Made by a program: the position numbers and the translations under genes | NCBI RefSeq assembly: GCF_044761665.1 | Contig: NZ_JBIWCW010000010.1 | Coordinates: 1-64,000 of the forward strand | Direction of reading: 5' to 3' | DNA: 64,000 nt | Source: Peribacillus sp044761665 | GTDB lineage: Bacteria > Bacillota > Bacilli > Bacillales > DSM-1321 | Notes under the pieces: model-generated | The model's database searches: none | What the model was told of the DNA's origin: nothing | The model's input: only the letters and a program-made list of their open reading frames with translations | Part shown: positions 8,265 to 17,358 of the stretch, piece after piece | Position numbering within the stretch: the stretch's first letter is position 1 | Layout: every line of letters begins with the position of its first letter

Positions 8265-9242
8265 TTATATCCACACCTCTAAATAGATTCCGAGTACCGC
8301 ACACAGTAAGCCTACTGTCCAAAAAGTCACGACAACACGCCATTCCGACCAGCCAGAAAGCTCATAATGGTGATGAAGCGGACTCATTTTAAAAATACGC
8401 TTTCCTCTAAGTTTAAACGATCCTACCTGTAAAATGACAGATAGTGTTTCAATGACGAAAACTCCACCAATAATAACTAGCAGCAATTCAAGTTTCGTTA
8501 GCAAGGCAATTGTTGCAATTGCTCCTCCCAAGGCTAGAGATCCCGTATCCCCCATGAACACCTTTGCAGGGTGAGCATTGAAGACAAGGAAACCTAAGAC
8601 AGCACCTACGACGGCCACTGAAAATATCGCTACATCGTATTGTGACTGGCTCCATGCAAGTATGGCAAACGCCCCAAAAGCAATAGCGGAAGTTCCAGAA
8701 ACAAGTCCATCCAATCCATCCGTCAAATTGACCGCATTTGAGAAACCTACCAACCAGAAAATAACGATAATCAGGTAAGCCCAACCAAAATCAACGGAAA
8801 AATCAGTACCTGGAATCCTCAATTCAGGGTTGAAAACGTCAGTCTGTTTAAATACGAAGTAAAAAATGACCGAAATCACTATTTGACCTAAAAGCTTTTG
8901 CTTTGAAGTAAGGCCTAGGTTTCGCTTCATAACCACCTTGATAAAATCATCCATGAATCCTAATAGACCAAATCCTAAAGTGACAAATAATAATAAGTAC
9001 GTTTCAGTAGATGGTTCAGCAAACTTCAAAGTCATGACTAATGTAGCAATGGTAACGGATAATAATATCACCAACCCGCCCATTGTAGGTGTTCCTGTTT
9101 TCTTCAGATGCGATTGTGGCCCTTCTTCCCTGATACTTTGCCCGAATTTCAATCTTCTTAAAAACGGGATGAAGATGGGCGATAGAAGAACCGTTACTAA
9201 AAACGCCATCAAAATTGTATAAAATACTACTTGTTCCAACAT
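8265..9242 (-). CDS. mraY: Phospho-N-acetylmuramoyl-pentapeptide-transferase
   Basis: MraY transfers phospho-MurNAc-pentapeptide to undecaprenyl phosphate to give lipid I in the membrane. The 325-residue protein has about ten membrane segments, the acidic substrate motif DGLDGL near residue 176, FMGDTGS near 229 and the signature HHHYELSGW near 290. The ATG follows GAGGGAGTAAGG. It sits between murE (about 80 bp upstream) and murD (one base). Confidence 0.97.
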   Translation of the reverse strand: MLEQVVFYTILMAFLVTVLLSPIFIPFLRRLKFGQSIREEGPQSHLKKTGTPTMGGLVILLSVTIATLVMTLKFAEPSTETYLLLFVTLGFGLLGFMDDFIKVVMKRNLGLTSKQKLLGQIVISVIFYFVFKQTDVFNPELRIPGTDFSVDFGWAYLIIVIFWLVGFSNAVNLTDGLDGLVSGTSAIAFGAFAILAWSQSQYDVAIFSVAVVGAVLGFLVFNAHPAKVFMGDTGSLALGGAIATIALLTKLELLLVIIGGVFVIETLSVILQVGSFKLRGKRIFKMSPLHHHYELSGWSEWRVVVTFWTVGLLCAVLGIYLEVWI

Positions 9243-9325
9243 TCCTTACTCCCTCATTCCTAACACAATTCAAATATACATTATCCTTGTTGCTATTCTT
9301 TGTTTGATGGGTCCTTTTAAACGAA

Positions 9326-10798
9326 TTAAACGGCACCCAATTTAGTTTGAATTGCTTTTTTCGCTTCTTCACGATCATCAAAATGAAGTACAGCGTCACC
9401 AACCAATTGGTAAGTTTCATGCCCTTTTCCGGCGATTAAAATCACGTCACCTGTTTCAGCTTTTGAAACGGCATATTCAATTGCTTCTCTTCGGTCTTCG
9501 ATGACCGTATATCTTTCTCCTTCAACCCCTGCTTCCATATCTCGAAGGATCTGTAAAGCATCCTCACTGCGTGGGTTATCAGAAGTGAAGATCGCGTCCG
9601 TAGCCAATTTGCAGGCAATTGCTGCCATGATGGGCCGTTTTGTTTTATCCCGGTCCCCGCCACAACCTACAATCACGAAAATCTTGTTTTTAGCAAACTC
9701 ACCGACTGTCCTCAAAACATTTTCAAGACTGTCCGGTGTGTGTGCATAATCGACGATGACCGGAAAATCCTGATTCGCCAAGATAAGCTCAAAACGACCA
9801 GCAACGCCTTTTATCGATTCAATGGATTTGATGGTCTCATCTAGGTCACTACCAGCACACAAAGCGGCACTGATGGCGGCCAGGACGTTATAAACACTGA
9901 ATTTCCCTATTAACTGAAGCTTAACTATACGTTTCTCTTTGCCTGCCGCAAGAGTGAAAGTAGTGCCTTGTGCGTTAATCTGTATATCACTGGCTCTAAT
10001 ATCTGCATCCTTATCAATTCCGTATGTAACGACTGTCGCGGCTGTTGCTTTAATAAAATCAACTGTTGCTTCATCATCAGCGTTAAGAACAGCGTATTTA
10101 GGGCGATTTTCCAAGTAGGCATTGCCTAATTGGGAGAAAAACAATGACTTCGCATGTTTGTATCGCTCCATCGTTTTATGGAAATCTAAATGATCTTGCG
10201 TTAAGTTCGTAAATACGGCAATATCGTAATCACATCCATGGACACGACCAAGTTCGAGCGCATGCGAAGAAACCTCCATGATGGCCGCTGAGACATCCGC
10301 TTCAGCCATATCATTGAAAGCTTTCTGAAGCGTGACACTGTCTGGTGTCGTATTCTTCGTTTCATACACTTTATCGACGATTTTAGTATACATCGTTCCG
10401 ATCAAACCCGTTTTCTTCTTTTGATCTTCGAAAATCTTTTCAAGCAAATGGCTTGTCGTCGTTTTTCCGTTTGTACCAGTGATACCAATCAGGCGCATTT
10501 TTTGAGTCGGATGACCGTAAAATGCATCTGCAAGAACCGCCATGGCCCTACTGGAATCACGGACTACAATGACAGGTACGTTTAAGTTCAACGGTCGTTC
10601 AGCGATGACGGCGGCAGCACCATTCTCTACGGCTGATTGAGCAAAATCATGACCATCCACTGTATAACCTTTTATACATACAAATAAACTTCCATCTTTA
10701 ACTTTACGGTTATCATTTTCAATGGAGGTGATCTCCGGATTTTCTCCTTCATGCGTATCCAAGGAGTGTAAATAAGATAGTAATGCGTGAAGCTTCAT
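9326..10798 (-). CDS. murE: UDP-MurNAc-tripeptide synthetase, meso-diaminopimelate type
   Basis: MurE adds the third stem residue to UDP-MurNAc-L-Ala-D-Glu. The 490-residue protein has the three Mur-ligase domains, ATP loop GITGTNGKTTTSH (105-117), and TSDNPRSED near residue 408. The DNPR motif is the established marker for meso-diaminopimelate rather than lysine, so the wall should be the mDAP type usual in bacilli. The ATG is preceded by GAGAGGGATGG. It heads murE-mraY-murD after the spoVD terminator. Confidence 0.97.
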   Translation of the reverse strand: MKLHALLSYLHSLDTHEGENPEITSIENDNRKVKDGSLFVCIKGYTVDGHDFAQSAVENGAAAVIAERPLNLNVPVIVVRDSSRAMAVLADAFYGHPTQKMRLIGITGTNGKTTTSHLLEKIFEDQKKKTGLIGTMYTKIVDKVYETKNTTPDSVTLQKAFNDMAEADVSAAIMEVSSHALELGRVHGCDYDIAVFTNLTQDHLDFHKTMERYKHAKSLFFSQLGNAYLENRPKYAVLNADDEATVDFIKATAATVVTYGIDKDADIRASDIQINAQGTTFTLAAGKEKRIVKLQLIGKFSVYNVLAAISAALCAGSDLDETIKSIESIKGVAGRFELILANQDFPVIVDYAHTPDSLENVLRTVGEFAKNKIFVIVGCGGDRDKTKRPIMAAIACKLATDAIFTSDNPRSEDALQILRDMEAGVEGERYTVIEDRREAIEYAVSKAETGDVILIAGKGHETYQLVGDAVLHFDDREEAKKAIQTKLGAV

Positions 10799-10903
10799 TT
10801 TTCCATCCCTCTCAACTTAATTTGAGGATTCATTATATGTGATTAACTTTGGCTTGTCGAGAAACCAGTTTTTATTATACGGGGTTTAATCGACTCCGTA
10901 AAC

Positions 10904-10933
10904 AAAGCGGCTGATGTTTTTTCAGCCGCTTTT
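10904..10933 (-). terminator. spoVD terminator
   Basis: The hairpin AAAGCGGCTG/CAGCCGCTTT lies about 20 bp after the spoVD stop and isolates spoVD from murE. Confidence 0.85.
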
Positions 10934-10952
10934 CACTATTCTTATTTTATAC

Positions 10953-12875
10953 TTATTCTGTTTGTTCGCCAAGATAAATTCTAATTGTTGATCCTTCTTT
11001 TAATTTCACCCCTGGATCGGGCGCCTGTTTTATGACTTTATTTCCACTTCCTGCATAATCAATCTTAAGATCAAGAAGCTGAGTCTGAAGCTCTTTTTTA
11101 CTCATTCCGACAACATTAGGAACCTCGATCATCACCGGATCAGTCCAGACCTTTTCCTTTTCAATCTGGTTTTTTCTCGGTTTGACGCCCATTGCCCTTA
11201 GTGAATCTTCCATGATGTTCCCAACGATTGGCGCAGCGACCACACCACCAAATTGAACCGTCCCTTTTGGGTTGTCTACAGCGATATAGACCACGATCTG
11301 GGGATCATCCGCCGGTGCGACACCGATAAATGAGAGAATATAATTGTTATCTAAATATCTTCCGTTTTCAGCTTTTTGGGCAGTCCCCGTTTTCCCACCC
11401 ACTCGGTACGACTCCACGAATGCTCCCTTACCGCTTCCTTGTGCTACAACGGATTCAAGTGCTTCCCGGACTTTTTTTGAAGTTTCTTCGGAAATCACTT
11501 TTTTCTTGGCTTGTGGGGTCTTCCTCATTACTACTTCCCCCGTTTTTGGGTCGACCAATTCTTTTGCAATATATGGGGTATACAGTGTCCCCCCGTTCAC
11601 AGCGGCCGAAACAGCCGTGACTTGCTGGATAGGCGTGACGGCAACTCCTTGTCCAAAAGCGGTTGTCGCCTGTTCAACGGGACCGACACGATCCATATTG
11701 AACATGATTCCCCTTCCTTCCCCCGATAAATCAATCCCCGTTTTTTGACCGAAACCGAAGTCGTTGATATATTTGAACAATTTATCTTTGCCCAGTCGGT
11801 TACCAAGCTCGACGAAACCCGGGTTACATGAGTTTTCAACCACCTCTAGGAAAGTTTGATCTCCATGACCACCACTTTTCCAGCAATGCAATGTAGACCC
11901 TGCCACCTCCACATGGCCGGAGTCATAAAAATGGTCATTCTGCAGATTCACTTTTCCTTCCTCAAGTGCAGCGGCAAGCGTGATAATCTTAAAGGTCGAA
12001 CCCGGCTCATAAATACTCCAAACCGGTAAATTACGATTATATACTTCTGCAGGTACATCTTGAAATTTCGCAGGATCGAAAGTTGGCCTACTGGACATTG
12101 CCAGTATCTCTCCTGTCTTTGGATCCATCGCAATGGCGATAAGCCCATCAGGATCATAGGTGGCCTCCGCATTATCTAGTTCCCGTTCCACTATGGTCTG
12201 GATTCTGCTATCGATCGTCAGTTTCAGGTTATCCCCATCCATGGGAGCCTTGAAATCATCCGCCATGTTTTCGAGCCTTTTCCCTTTAGCATCCGAATAA
12301 AATTTTACGTACCCTCTTTCGCCATTAAGCTCCTTATCATAGGATAATTCAATCCCCATCAATCCCTGGTTGTCCGAGCCCGTAAATCCCAATACATGTG
12401 ATAGATATTCACCGAATGGATAATGGCGTTTGGAATCCTCCGCAATATAGACACCTTTAATGCCTAGCGCCTTGATTTCCTTCGCCTTTTCATGGGATAT
12501 CTTTCTTCCTTCAGGAATTCTGGCACTCATCGACTGTTTCGTTAACCATTTATATGCTTTTTCCTTCGTGATGTTTAATATGGAAGCCAACTGTTCAGAA
12601 GTATCACTTGGATTCTCAATTTGTCTCGGGATGACATATACCGTCGGGGCTGATATATTCGTTGCCAATTCCACCCCATTCCGATCCAAGATTTCACCAC
12701 GCTTGGCTTCAAAGGGGATGTTCCTACTCCACGAATCCTTAGCCAGGCTTGTCAAATTATCTCCTAAATAAAACTGAACGATTCCTAAGCGGATATCAAT
12801 AATAAAAAAGACGACTAGTCCTATTGCCAATGCGATTGCGAGCCGTTTTCGGACGGTAACATTAGAAACACGCAA
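10953..12875 (-). CDS. spoVD: Stage V sporulation protein SpoVD (class B PBP)
   Basis: SpoVD is a membrane-anchored class B penicillin-binding protein, the cortex transpeptidase paired with SpoVE. The 640-residue product has an N-terminal membrane anchor (about 11-31), a PBP dimerisation domain, a transpeptidase domain with STFK (Ser293, Lys296), SCN near 348 and KTGT near 489, and one C-terminal PASTA domain (about 583-638). Its N-terminus RVSNVTVRKRL is typical of SpoVD. Translation appears to start at TTG with GGAGGTG upstream. Terminators on both sides imply separate, probably mother-cell, expression; I could not find a convincing sigma-E promoter. Confidence 0.95.
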   Translation of the reverse strand: MRVSNVTVRKRLAIALAIGLVVFFIIDIRLGIVQFYLGDNLTSLAKDSWSRNIPFEAKRGEILDRNGVELATNISAPTVYVIPRQIENPSDTSEQLASILNITKEKAYKWLTKQSMSARIPEGRKISHEKAKEIKALGIKGVYIAEDSKRHYPFGEYLSHVLGFTGSDNQGLMGIELSYDKELNGERGYVKFYSDAKGKRLENMADDFKAPMDGDNLKLTIDSRIQTIVERELDNAEATYDPDGLIAIAMDPKTGEILAMSSRPTFDPAKFQDVPAEVYNRNLPVWSIYEPGSTFKIITLAAALEEGKVNLQNDHFYDSGHVEVAGSTLHCWKSGGHGDQTFLEVVENSCNPGFVELGNRLGKDKLFKYINDFGFGQKTGIDLSGEGRGIMFNMDRVGPVEQATTAFGQGVAVTPIQQVTAVSAAVNGGTLYTPYIAKELVDPKTGEVVMRKTPQAKKKVISEETSKKVREALESVVAQGSGKGAFVESYRVGGKTGTAQKAENGRYLDNNYILSFIGVAPADDPQIVVYIAVDNPKGTVQFGGVVAAPIVGNIMEDSLRAMGVKPRKNQIEKEKVWTDPVMIEVPNVVGMSKKELQTQLLDLKIDYAGSGNKVIKQAPDPGVKLKEGSTIRIYLGEQTE

Positions 12876-12943
12876 AAAACAGGCACCTCCATTTCATACA
12901 TGCTCAATATATATGCTTGGCTACTTGATGGTAGACTAAAAAA

Positions 12944-12985
12944 TGCACGAAAAAGGGAGACCCTGGAGTCTCCCTTTTTCGTGCA
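12944..12985 (-). terminator. pbpB terminator, 18-bp perfect stem
   Basis: Arms TGCACGAAAAAGGGAGAC and its exact complement flank a six-base loop. It closes the mraZ-rsmH-ftsL-pbpB unit just after the pbpB stop. With A/T-rich stem sections it could act on both strands. Confidence 0.9.
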
Positions 12986-12992
12986 AGCTTAT

Positions 12993-15152
12993 TTACTCTA
13001 CATTCGTCTCTTTTTTCGTTGAGTCTTTAGACGGCTTTTCAGGCTGCTGCAATTCGACTTTGAATGAGTCTCCTTCTTTAACCTTTGTTCCGCCTTTAGG
13101 ACTCTGTTTGCTCACATACCCTGTACCAGACGTATTTAGATCAAGCTTAGCTATGCTGGCTACTTTCATGACATCTCGTAATGACCACCCTGCCGTATCT
13201 GGAACTTTCATTACTCCTTCAGTTCGGAGGATGATCTTTTCTCCTTGTAGAAGAGTGCTTCCAGCTTTAGGAGATTGGTCGAGAATTTTCCTTCCACTTC
13301 CTATCTGTTCCACTTCAAACCCTAACTTCTCTAGTTCCTTAACGGATGAATGAATAGGTTGATCCGTATAGTCTTCGATTTCGTTAGTTGTCTGTTTTTT
13401 TAGGTCGGAAGGCTTTATGTTTAAATACATAAGGCTATTTTGCATCACTGGATTAAAGATTTCAGAAAGCGGATCTGCCCCTACATATGAGACACCTAAC
13501 TTCGGCTGTTTGACCGCCACGTATACAACGAGTTGCGGATCATCAGCCGGAGCCATCCCTAAGAATGAAAAGTAATAGTTCTCCTTACCTTCTAGATATC
13601 TACCAGTCGGACCAGGAATTTGAGCAGTTCCTGTTTTCCCCGCTACATCATACCCATCGATAGCATATTTCTTACCCGTTCCTTTCTTTGCGGAAACAAC
13701 CGTTTCCAAATACTCGCGAACTTGTTTCGCCGTCTCTGCCGAAATCGGTTCACCGGCCACTTGCGGTTTTGTCGTTTTCAACAGTTTCCCGTTATCTTGA
13801 TCGGATGTGCTTTTAATGACATATGGCCGCATCATCTTTCCGTCATTAGCCACCGCTGAAGCTGCTTGAATCTGTTGGATGGGCGTGACCGTCGTTCCTT
13901 GGCCGAACGCGGTAGTGACTTTTTCCATTTTGTACTTATATTGTATCTTGCCTGTAATCTCATTCGGCAGGTCTATCCCTGTCTTTTTATCAAACCCGAA
14001 CTTCGTCAAATAGTCGCGGTAGGTATCCGCACCAATTTTATCCATGGCAAGGGTTGCGAAAGCCACATTGGAGGATCGTTGGACTCCTTCAAGATAAGTC
14101 ATGCTCTTACCTCTTTCGATTCCAGTATGGTCGCCTATGGAACCTGTAGCAGCTTTGTATGTACCTGTTGTAAACGTATCATTAGGATTAAAGACCCCTT
14201 CTTCAACAGCCGCTGCAAGGGTAAATGTTTTAAAGGTCGAACCGGGTTCATACGTTTCTTCAATCGCCAGGTTGCGCCAAGTATCCGTAAGACCCTCTTT
14301 CGTCGTCGGATGGAAAGTTGGCCTTTGTCCCATAGCCAAGATTTCCCCCGTTTTAGGATTGGAAACGATGGCAATGATTTGTTGTGGTTCATACTTTTTC
14401 TGGACTTTATTCATGGAATCTTCCAAGAAAGTTTGAATTTTTTTATCAATTGTCAGCGAGACGTTATTCCCATTTTTCGGGGCCGAAACCTTTTCCTCCG
14501 CACCTGGCAAGATGAGTCCCCAAAAGTCACTTTCGTACGTCAGTTTCCCGTCCGTTTCTTGCAGCTCCTTATTGAGGTACTTTTCAATACCGAATTTCCC
14601 GGTCATCTCTTCGGTTTCTTCATCTTTTTCTACGTATCCAATCAAATGAGAAGCAAAGATCCCATTTGGATAGAAGCGTTTATTGGTCCTTCCAAATGTA
14701 ATGCCTGGAAGTTCTAACTTTTCGATTTTCTGTTTGGTATCCTGGGTCAAATCTTTCCCAGCACTCCCAAACTCCACCTGATACGCCCCTTTTTTAATAA
14801 GACGGTCATAAATGGCCTGTTCATCCATGTCAATATATTTTGCGAGCTTACTTGCAGTCATCTCTGGGTCTTTTACATGCTCTGTTTCTTTCTCGCTCAG
14901 GATGGCTCGCAGGATATACGAGGACGTATCCACTGCAATGACTTCACCCTTTGTATCAAGGATACTGCCCCGTTTAGCTTCTATAACTTGTTCTTTTTCA
15001 TATTTTTTGTCGATTTTTGAAGCTAGTACCTCGCCTCCAGCTGTCCCCGTCACACCAATATATAAAAAGCGGCAGATTAATACAAAGAAGAGCAGGCTGA
15101 ATGCAAAGAATAATCCAGCTGCTCCACGCTTCATATTTTTTTGTTTCTGCAT
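12993..15152 (-). CDS. pbpB: Penicillin-binding protein 2B, septal transpeptidase
   Basis: PBP2B is the class B transpeptidase of the vegetative divisome. The 719-residue protein has a cytoplasmic basic start, a membrane anchor (about 12-32), dimerisation domain, transpeptidase domain with STFK (Ser305, Lys308), SSN near 363 and KTGT near 517, and two C-terminal PASTA domains (about 585-705), against one in the neighbouring SpoVD. Its ATG shares one base with the ftsL stop (TGATG), so translation is coupled. Position after ftsL and the double PASTA tail separate it from SpoVD. Confidence 0.96.
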   Translation of the reverse strand: MQKQKNMKRGAAGLFFAFSLLFFVLICRFLYIGVTGTAGGEVLASKIDKKYEKEQVIEAKRGSILDTKGEVIAVDTSSYILRAILSEKETEHVKDPEMTASKLAKYIDMDEQAIYDRLIKKGAYQVEFGSAGKDLTQDTKQKIEKLELPGITFGRTNKRFYPNGIFASHLIGYVEKDEETEEMTGKFGIEKYLNKELQETDGKLTYESDFWGLILPGAEEKVSAPKNGNNVSLTIDKKIQTFLEDSMNKVQKKYEPQQIIAIVSNPKTGEILAMGQRPTFHPTTKEGLTDTWRNLAIEETYEPGSTFKTFTLAAAVEEGVFNPNDTFTTGTYKAATGSIGDHTGIERGKSMTYLEGVQRSSNVAFATLAMDKIGADTYRDYLTKFGFDKKTGIDLPNEITGKIQYKYKMEKVTTAFGQGTTVTPIQQIQAASAVANDGKMMRPYVIKSTSDQDNGKLLKTTKPQVAGEPISAETAKQVREYLETVVSAKKGTGKKYAIDGYDVAGKTGTAQIPGPTGRYLEGKENYYFSFLGMAPADDPQLVVYVAVKQPKLGVSYVGADPLSEIFNPVMQNSLMYLNIKPSDLKKQTTNEIEDYTDQPIHSSVKELEKLGFEVEQIGSGRKILDQSPKAGSTLLQGEKIILRTEGVMKVPDTAGWSLRDVMKVASIAKLDLNTSGTGYVSKQSPKGGTKVKEGDSFKVELQQPEKPSKDSTKKETNVE

Positions 15153-15508
15153 CAGTTCTGCACAACCTTCACGTTATTATCATCCAGCCCTAAGCCCATT
15201 TTGGCAGCGATATCCCAAATCCGCTCATATCGACTAAGTTCGTCGACCTGTACCTTTAAATCATCATTCAATTTACCTTGTTCTTCAATGGTAGCTTCGA
15301 CTTGCTGAATTTCTTTATTCGTTTCATAAATAGCAGCTTGATTGGAGACAATCTTCACGCATGCAAAGGTTATCATGATAGCAATGGCACATAGTAAGAC
15401 AACTTCACCAATTGATATTTTCGCTTTGCGGATGACAACAGTTTGTTGGGATTGTTGCTGTTGTTGTTCAAATTGCTGCTCTTGTACTTTTTTTGCTATG
15501 GCACTCAT
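15152..15508 (-). CDS. ftsL: Cell division protein FtsL
   Basis: FtsL is a small bitopic divisome protein that forms a complex with DivIC and DivIB and activates septal synthesis. The 118-residue product has a Gln-rich cytoplasmic start, one membrane segment (about 32-52) and an extracytoplasmic coiled coil (about 55-92). Sequence conservation is low in this family, so the call rests on topology and on position between rsmH and pbpB. Stop and start overlap with pbpB. The ATG follows AAAGGGGGAG. Confidence 0.93.
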   Translation of the reverse strand: MSAIAKKVQEQQFEQQQQQSQQTVVIRKAKISIGEVVLLCAIAIMITFACVKIVSNQAAIYETNKEIQQVEATIEEQGKLNDDLKVQVDELSRYERIWDIAAKMGLGLDDNNVKVVQN

Positions 15509-15538
15509 TCATGCTCCCCCTTTTCTGTTTTTCTATAT

Positions 15539-16471
15539 TTATTGTTTTTCGGCAATTCTTAACTTGGCCGAACGAGAACGATTATTCCCTTCTAGCTCTT
15601 CTTCCGAAGGTAGTATCGGTTTTCTCGTAATCAATTTCAGAGTCGGTTTAAACTCTTCAGGAATAATCGGAAGTCCATGTGGAAGATCCGGAAGTGCACT
15701 CGCTTTTTTAAACACGGTTTTACAAATGCGATCTTCCAATGAATGGAAGGTAATTACAGATATTCTTCCCTCAGGGTTCAACAGAGATATCGCTTGTTCT
15801 AGAGAATCCTCAAATACTCCCAGTTCATCATTTACAGCAATTCGGATAGCTTGGAAAACCCGTTTCGCGGGATGTCCACCTTTGCGTCGTGCCGGGGCGG
15901 GAATTCCCTCTTTAATTAATTCCACCAACTCAAAGGTCGTTTCAATCGGCTTTATTTCACGGGCCGCTTCTATTTTTCGGGCAATTTGCTTCGAAAATTT
16001 CTCTTCTCCATACTGGAAGAAGATTCTCAGCAATTCATGGTATGTCCATGAATTCACAACATCATAGGCAGATGTGGCGGCACTTTGATCCATCCTCATA
16101 TCCAGTGGAGCATCATGATTGTAGCTGAATCCACGTTCCGGCGTATCTAATTGTGGAGACGATACACCTAAATCATAAAGAATTCCATCCACTTTTTCGA
16201 CTCCACGAGCATTCAACTCTTCTTGTAAATATTTAAAATTATTAGGAACGAGCACGACACGGTCGCCATAGCATTCTAATTTGGCCTTAGCATTCTTAAT
16301 GGCCGTCTCATCCTGATCAAAAGCATATAATCTACCTTTATCAGAAAGCTGTGATAGTAAGTATTCGCTATGACCCGCTCCTCCTAGAGTACAATCGACA
16401 TAAATTCCATCAGGTTTGATGTTCAAGCCATCAACCGTCTCTTTTAATAACACTGTTGTATGTTGAAACAT
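15539..16471 (-). CDS. rsmH: 16S rRNA (cytosine-1402-N4)-methyltransferase
   Basis: RsmH (MraW) methylates N4 of C1402 in the 16S rRNA decoding site with S-adenosylmethionine. It carries the SAM motif DCTLGGAGHS near residue 26 and LGVSSPQLD near 98. I set the start at the ATG at 16471 (FQHTTVLLKE), with GGAAGG nine bases upstream; this gives 310 residues, normal for the family, whereas the frame extends 11 codons further without a better ribosome site. It follows mraZ directly. Confidence 0.96.
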   Translation of the reverse strand: MFQHTTVLLKETVDGLNIKPDGIYVDCTLGGAGHSEYLLSQLSDKGRLYAFDQDETAIKNAKAKLECYGDRVVLVPNNFKYLQEELNARGVEKVDGILYDLGVSSPQLDTPERGFSYNHDAPLDMRMDQSAATSAYDVVNSWTYHELLRIFFQYGEEKFSKQIARKIEAAREIKPIETTFELVELIKEGIPAPARRKGGHPAKRVFQAIRIAVNDELGVFEDSLEQAISLLNPEGRISVITFHSLEDRICKTVFKKASALPDLPHGLPIIPEEFKPTLKLITRKPILPSEEELEGNNRSRSAKLRIAEKQ

Positions 16472-16521
16472 GTTAGACATCCTTCCAATCGGTAATTGAG
16501 TCACGCTATTCGAGGGCAGCC

Positions 16522-16953
16522 TTAAATTTCAAAGCCAATCATATTTTCTGCTATCTCAGCGAAAGAATCCTCTGAAGCTGAAAAATAGTTTTCCCAAAGG
16601 GATTTGCTCCAAATCTCAATTCGATTGGTAACACCAAGAATTACACATTCTTTTTCCAATTGGCCATATGAAGTAAGCGGCGTGGGAATATTAATTCGCC
16701 CTTGTTTGTCTATTTCGCATTCTGTTGCAGCGGAAAAGAAAAAACGGGTAAAGGCACGAGCATCTTTTTTGGTTATGGGTAGGGCTTTCAGTTTTTCTTC
16801 CAATAGCTTCCACTCATCCATAGGGTAACCAAATAAACACTGATCGAGTCCGCGGGTAAGGACAAATTGCTCCCCAAGGTTGTCCCTAAATTTCACCGGG
16901 ACAATCAGACGACCTTTTATATCGATGTTATGATGGTACTCTCCCATGAACAT
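16522..16953 (-). CDS. mraZ: Transcriptional regulator MraZ
   Basis: MraZ is a ring-forming DNA-binding protein of the AbrB-like SpoVT fold that controls the dcw promoter. The ~143-residue protein contains two copies of the fold, with DIKGRLIVP in the first and DKQGRINIP in the second. The start FMGEYHHN matches known MraZ proteins, so I use the ATG at 16953 rather than a GTG five codons earlier. Upstream lie 10-bp-spaced GTGG repeats that look like its own operator, so autoregulation is likely. Confidence 0.96.
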   Translation of the reverse strand: MFMGEYHHNIDIKGRLIVPVKFRDNLGEQFVLTRGLDQCLFGYPMDEWKLLEEKLKALPITKKDARAFTRFFFSAATECEIDKQGRINIPTPLTSYGQLEKECVILGVTNRIEIWSKSLWENYFSASEDSFAEIAENMIGFEI

Positions 16954-16985
16954 ACCCACTACCCCCACATTCTAATCTCAATGTA

Positions 16986-17009
16986 CCACATTCCCCCACC
17001 TTTCTCCAC
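16986..17009 (-). promoter_or_regulatory. Candidate MraZ operator: GTGG repeats at 10-bp period
   Basis: On the minus strand GTGG occurs at 17009, 16999 and 16989, each copy exactly 10 bp apart, as GTGGA-N5-GTGGG-N5-GTGGT. Two more copies lie at 16968 and 16959 next to the start codon. Known MraZ operators are short G-rich direct repeats one helical turn apart upstream of mraZ. The spacing and place fit; binding is inferred. Confidence 0.65.
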
Positions 17010-17157
17010 TTGTTTTTACTTTCGCCTTAGTTGTAAAAATCCCCTTCTTTTATATATAAGTTTATTTAGCCAATTTTCTCATCGAATACCTAACTTTTTC
17101 CCGAATGGACACATACCAAGAGAGTGTGGCTCTTTTACTGTCGAAGTTTTTGGAAAA

Positions 17158-17285
17158 ATCGAGTAGGAGGAGGCACCTAGCCTGCGACCGCTCACCACCG
17201 TACGTATCGTTCGGTATACGGTCGTTCAGGTTAAGTCTGAAGTTCGCGACTCACACCCTATAGGTTGCACCCAAGTCGGGCGCAC
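17158..17285 (-). mobile_element. 128-bp relic of a group IIC intron (5' domain I joined to domains V-VI)
   Basis: On the minus strand the sequence begins GTGCGCCCGACTTGGGTGCA, then CTATAGGGTGTGAGTC, matching the intron at position 1-88. After about 65 nt it passes directly to an ACCGTATAC...GTACGGT hairpin typical of domain V and then to GCCTCCTCCTACTCGAT, a typical group IIC 3' end. The RT ORF, most of domain I and domains II-IV are missing. It sits right after the bshC terminator, again the group IIC target. It cannot encode its own mobility. Confidence 0.88.
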
Positions 17286-17292
17286 ACAAAAA

Positions 17293-17317
17293 GAAGACAG
17301 GTTAACCACCTGCCTTC
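17293..17317 (-). terminator. bshC terminator
   Basis: A hairpin with arms GAAGGCAGGT/ACCTGTCTTC (one mismatch) is followed by TTTTT on the minus strand. It is the target of the intron relic starting at 17285. Confidence 0.82.
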
Positions 17318-17358
17318 AAATTTCTATATAATCTCCACTTTTCTCCACGGCGAAGTTT

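Noticed and set aside
12944..12985. The long perfect hairpin after pbpB as a mobile repeat
   Set aside because: Several terminators in this window have similar perfect 14-19-bp stems (37.8, 46.4 and 54.5 kb), so it is ordinary here.
13866..14717. A 283-codon plus-strand frame opposite pbpB
   Set aside because: It lies wholly within pbpB on the other strand, has no ribosome site and no family resemblance; it is a shadow of a well-supported gene.
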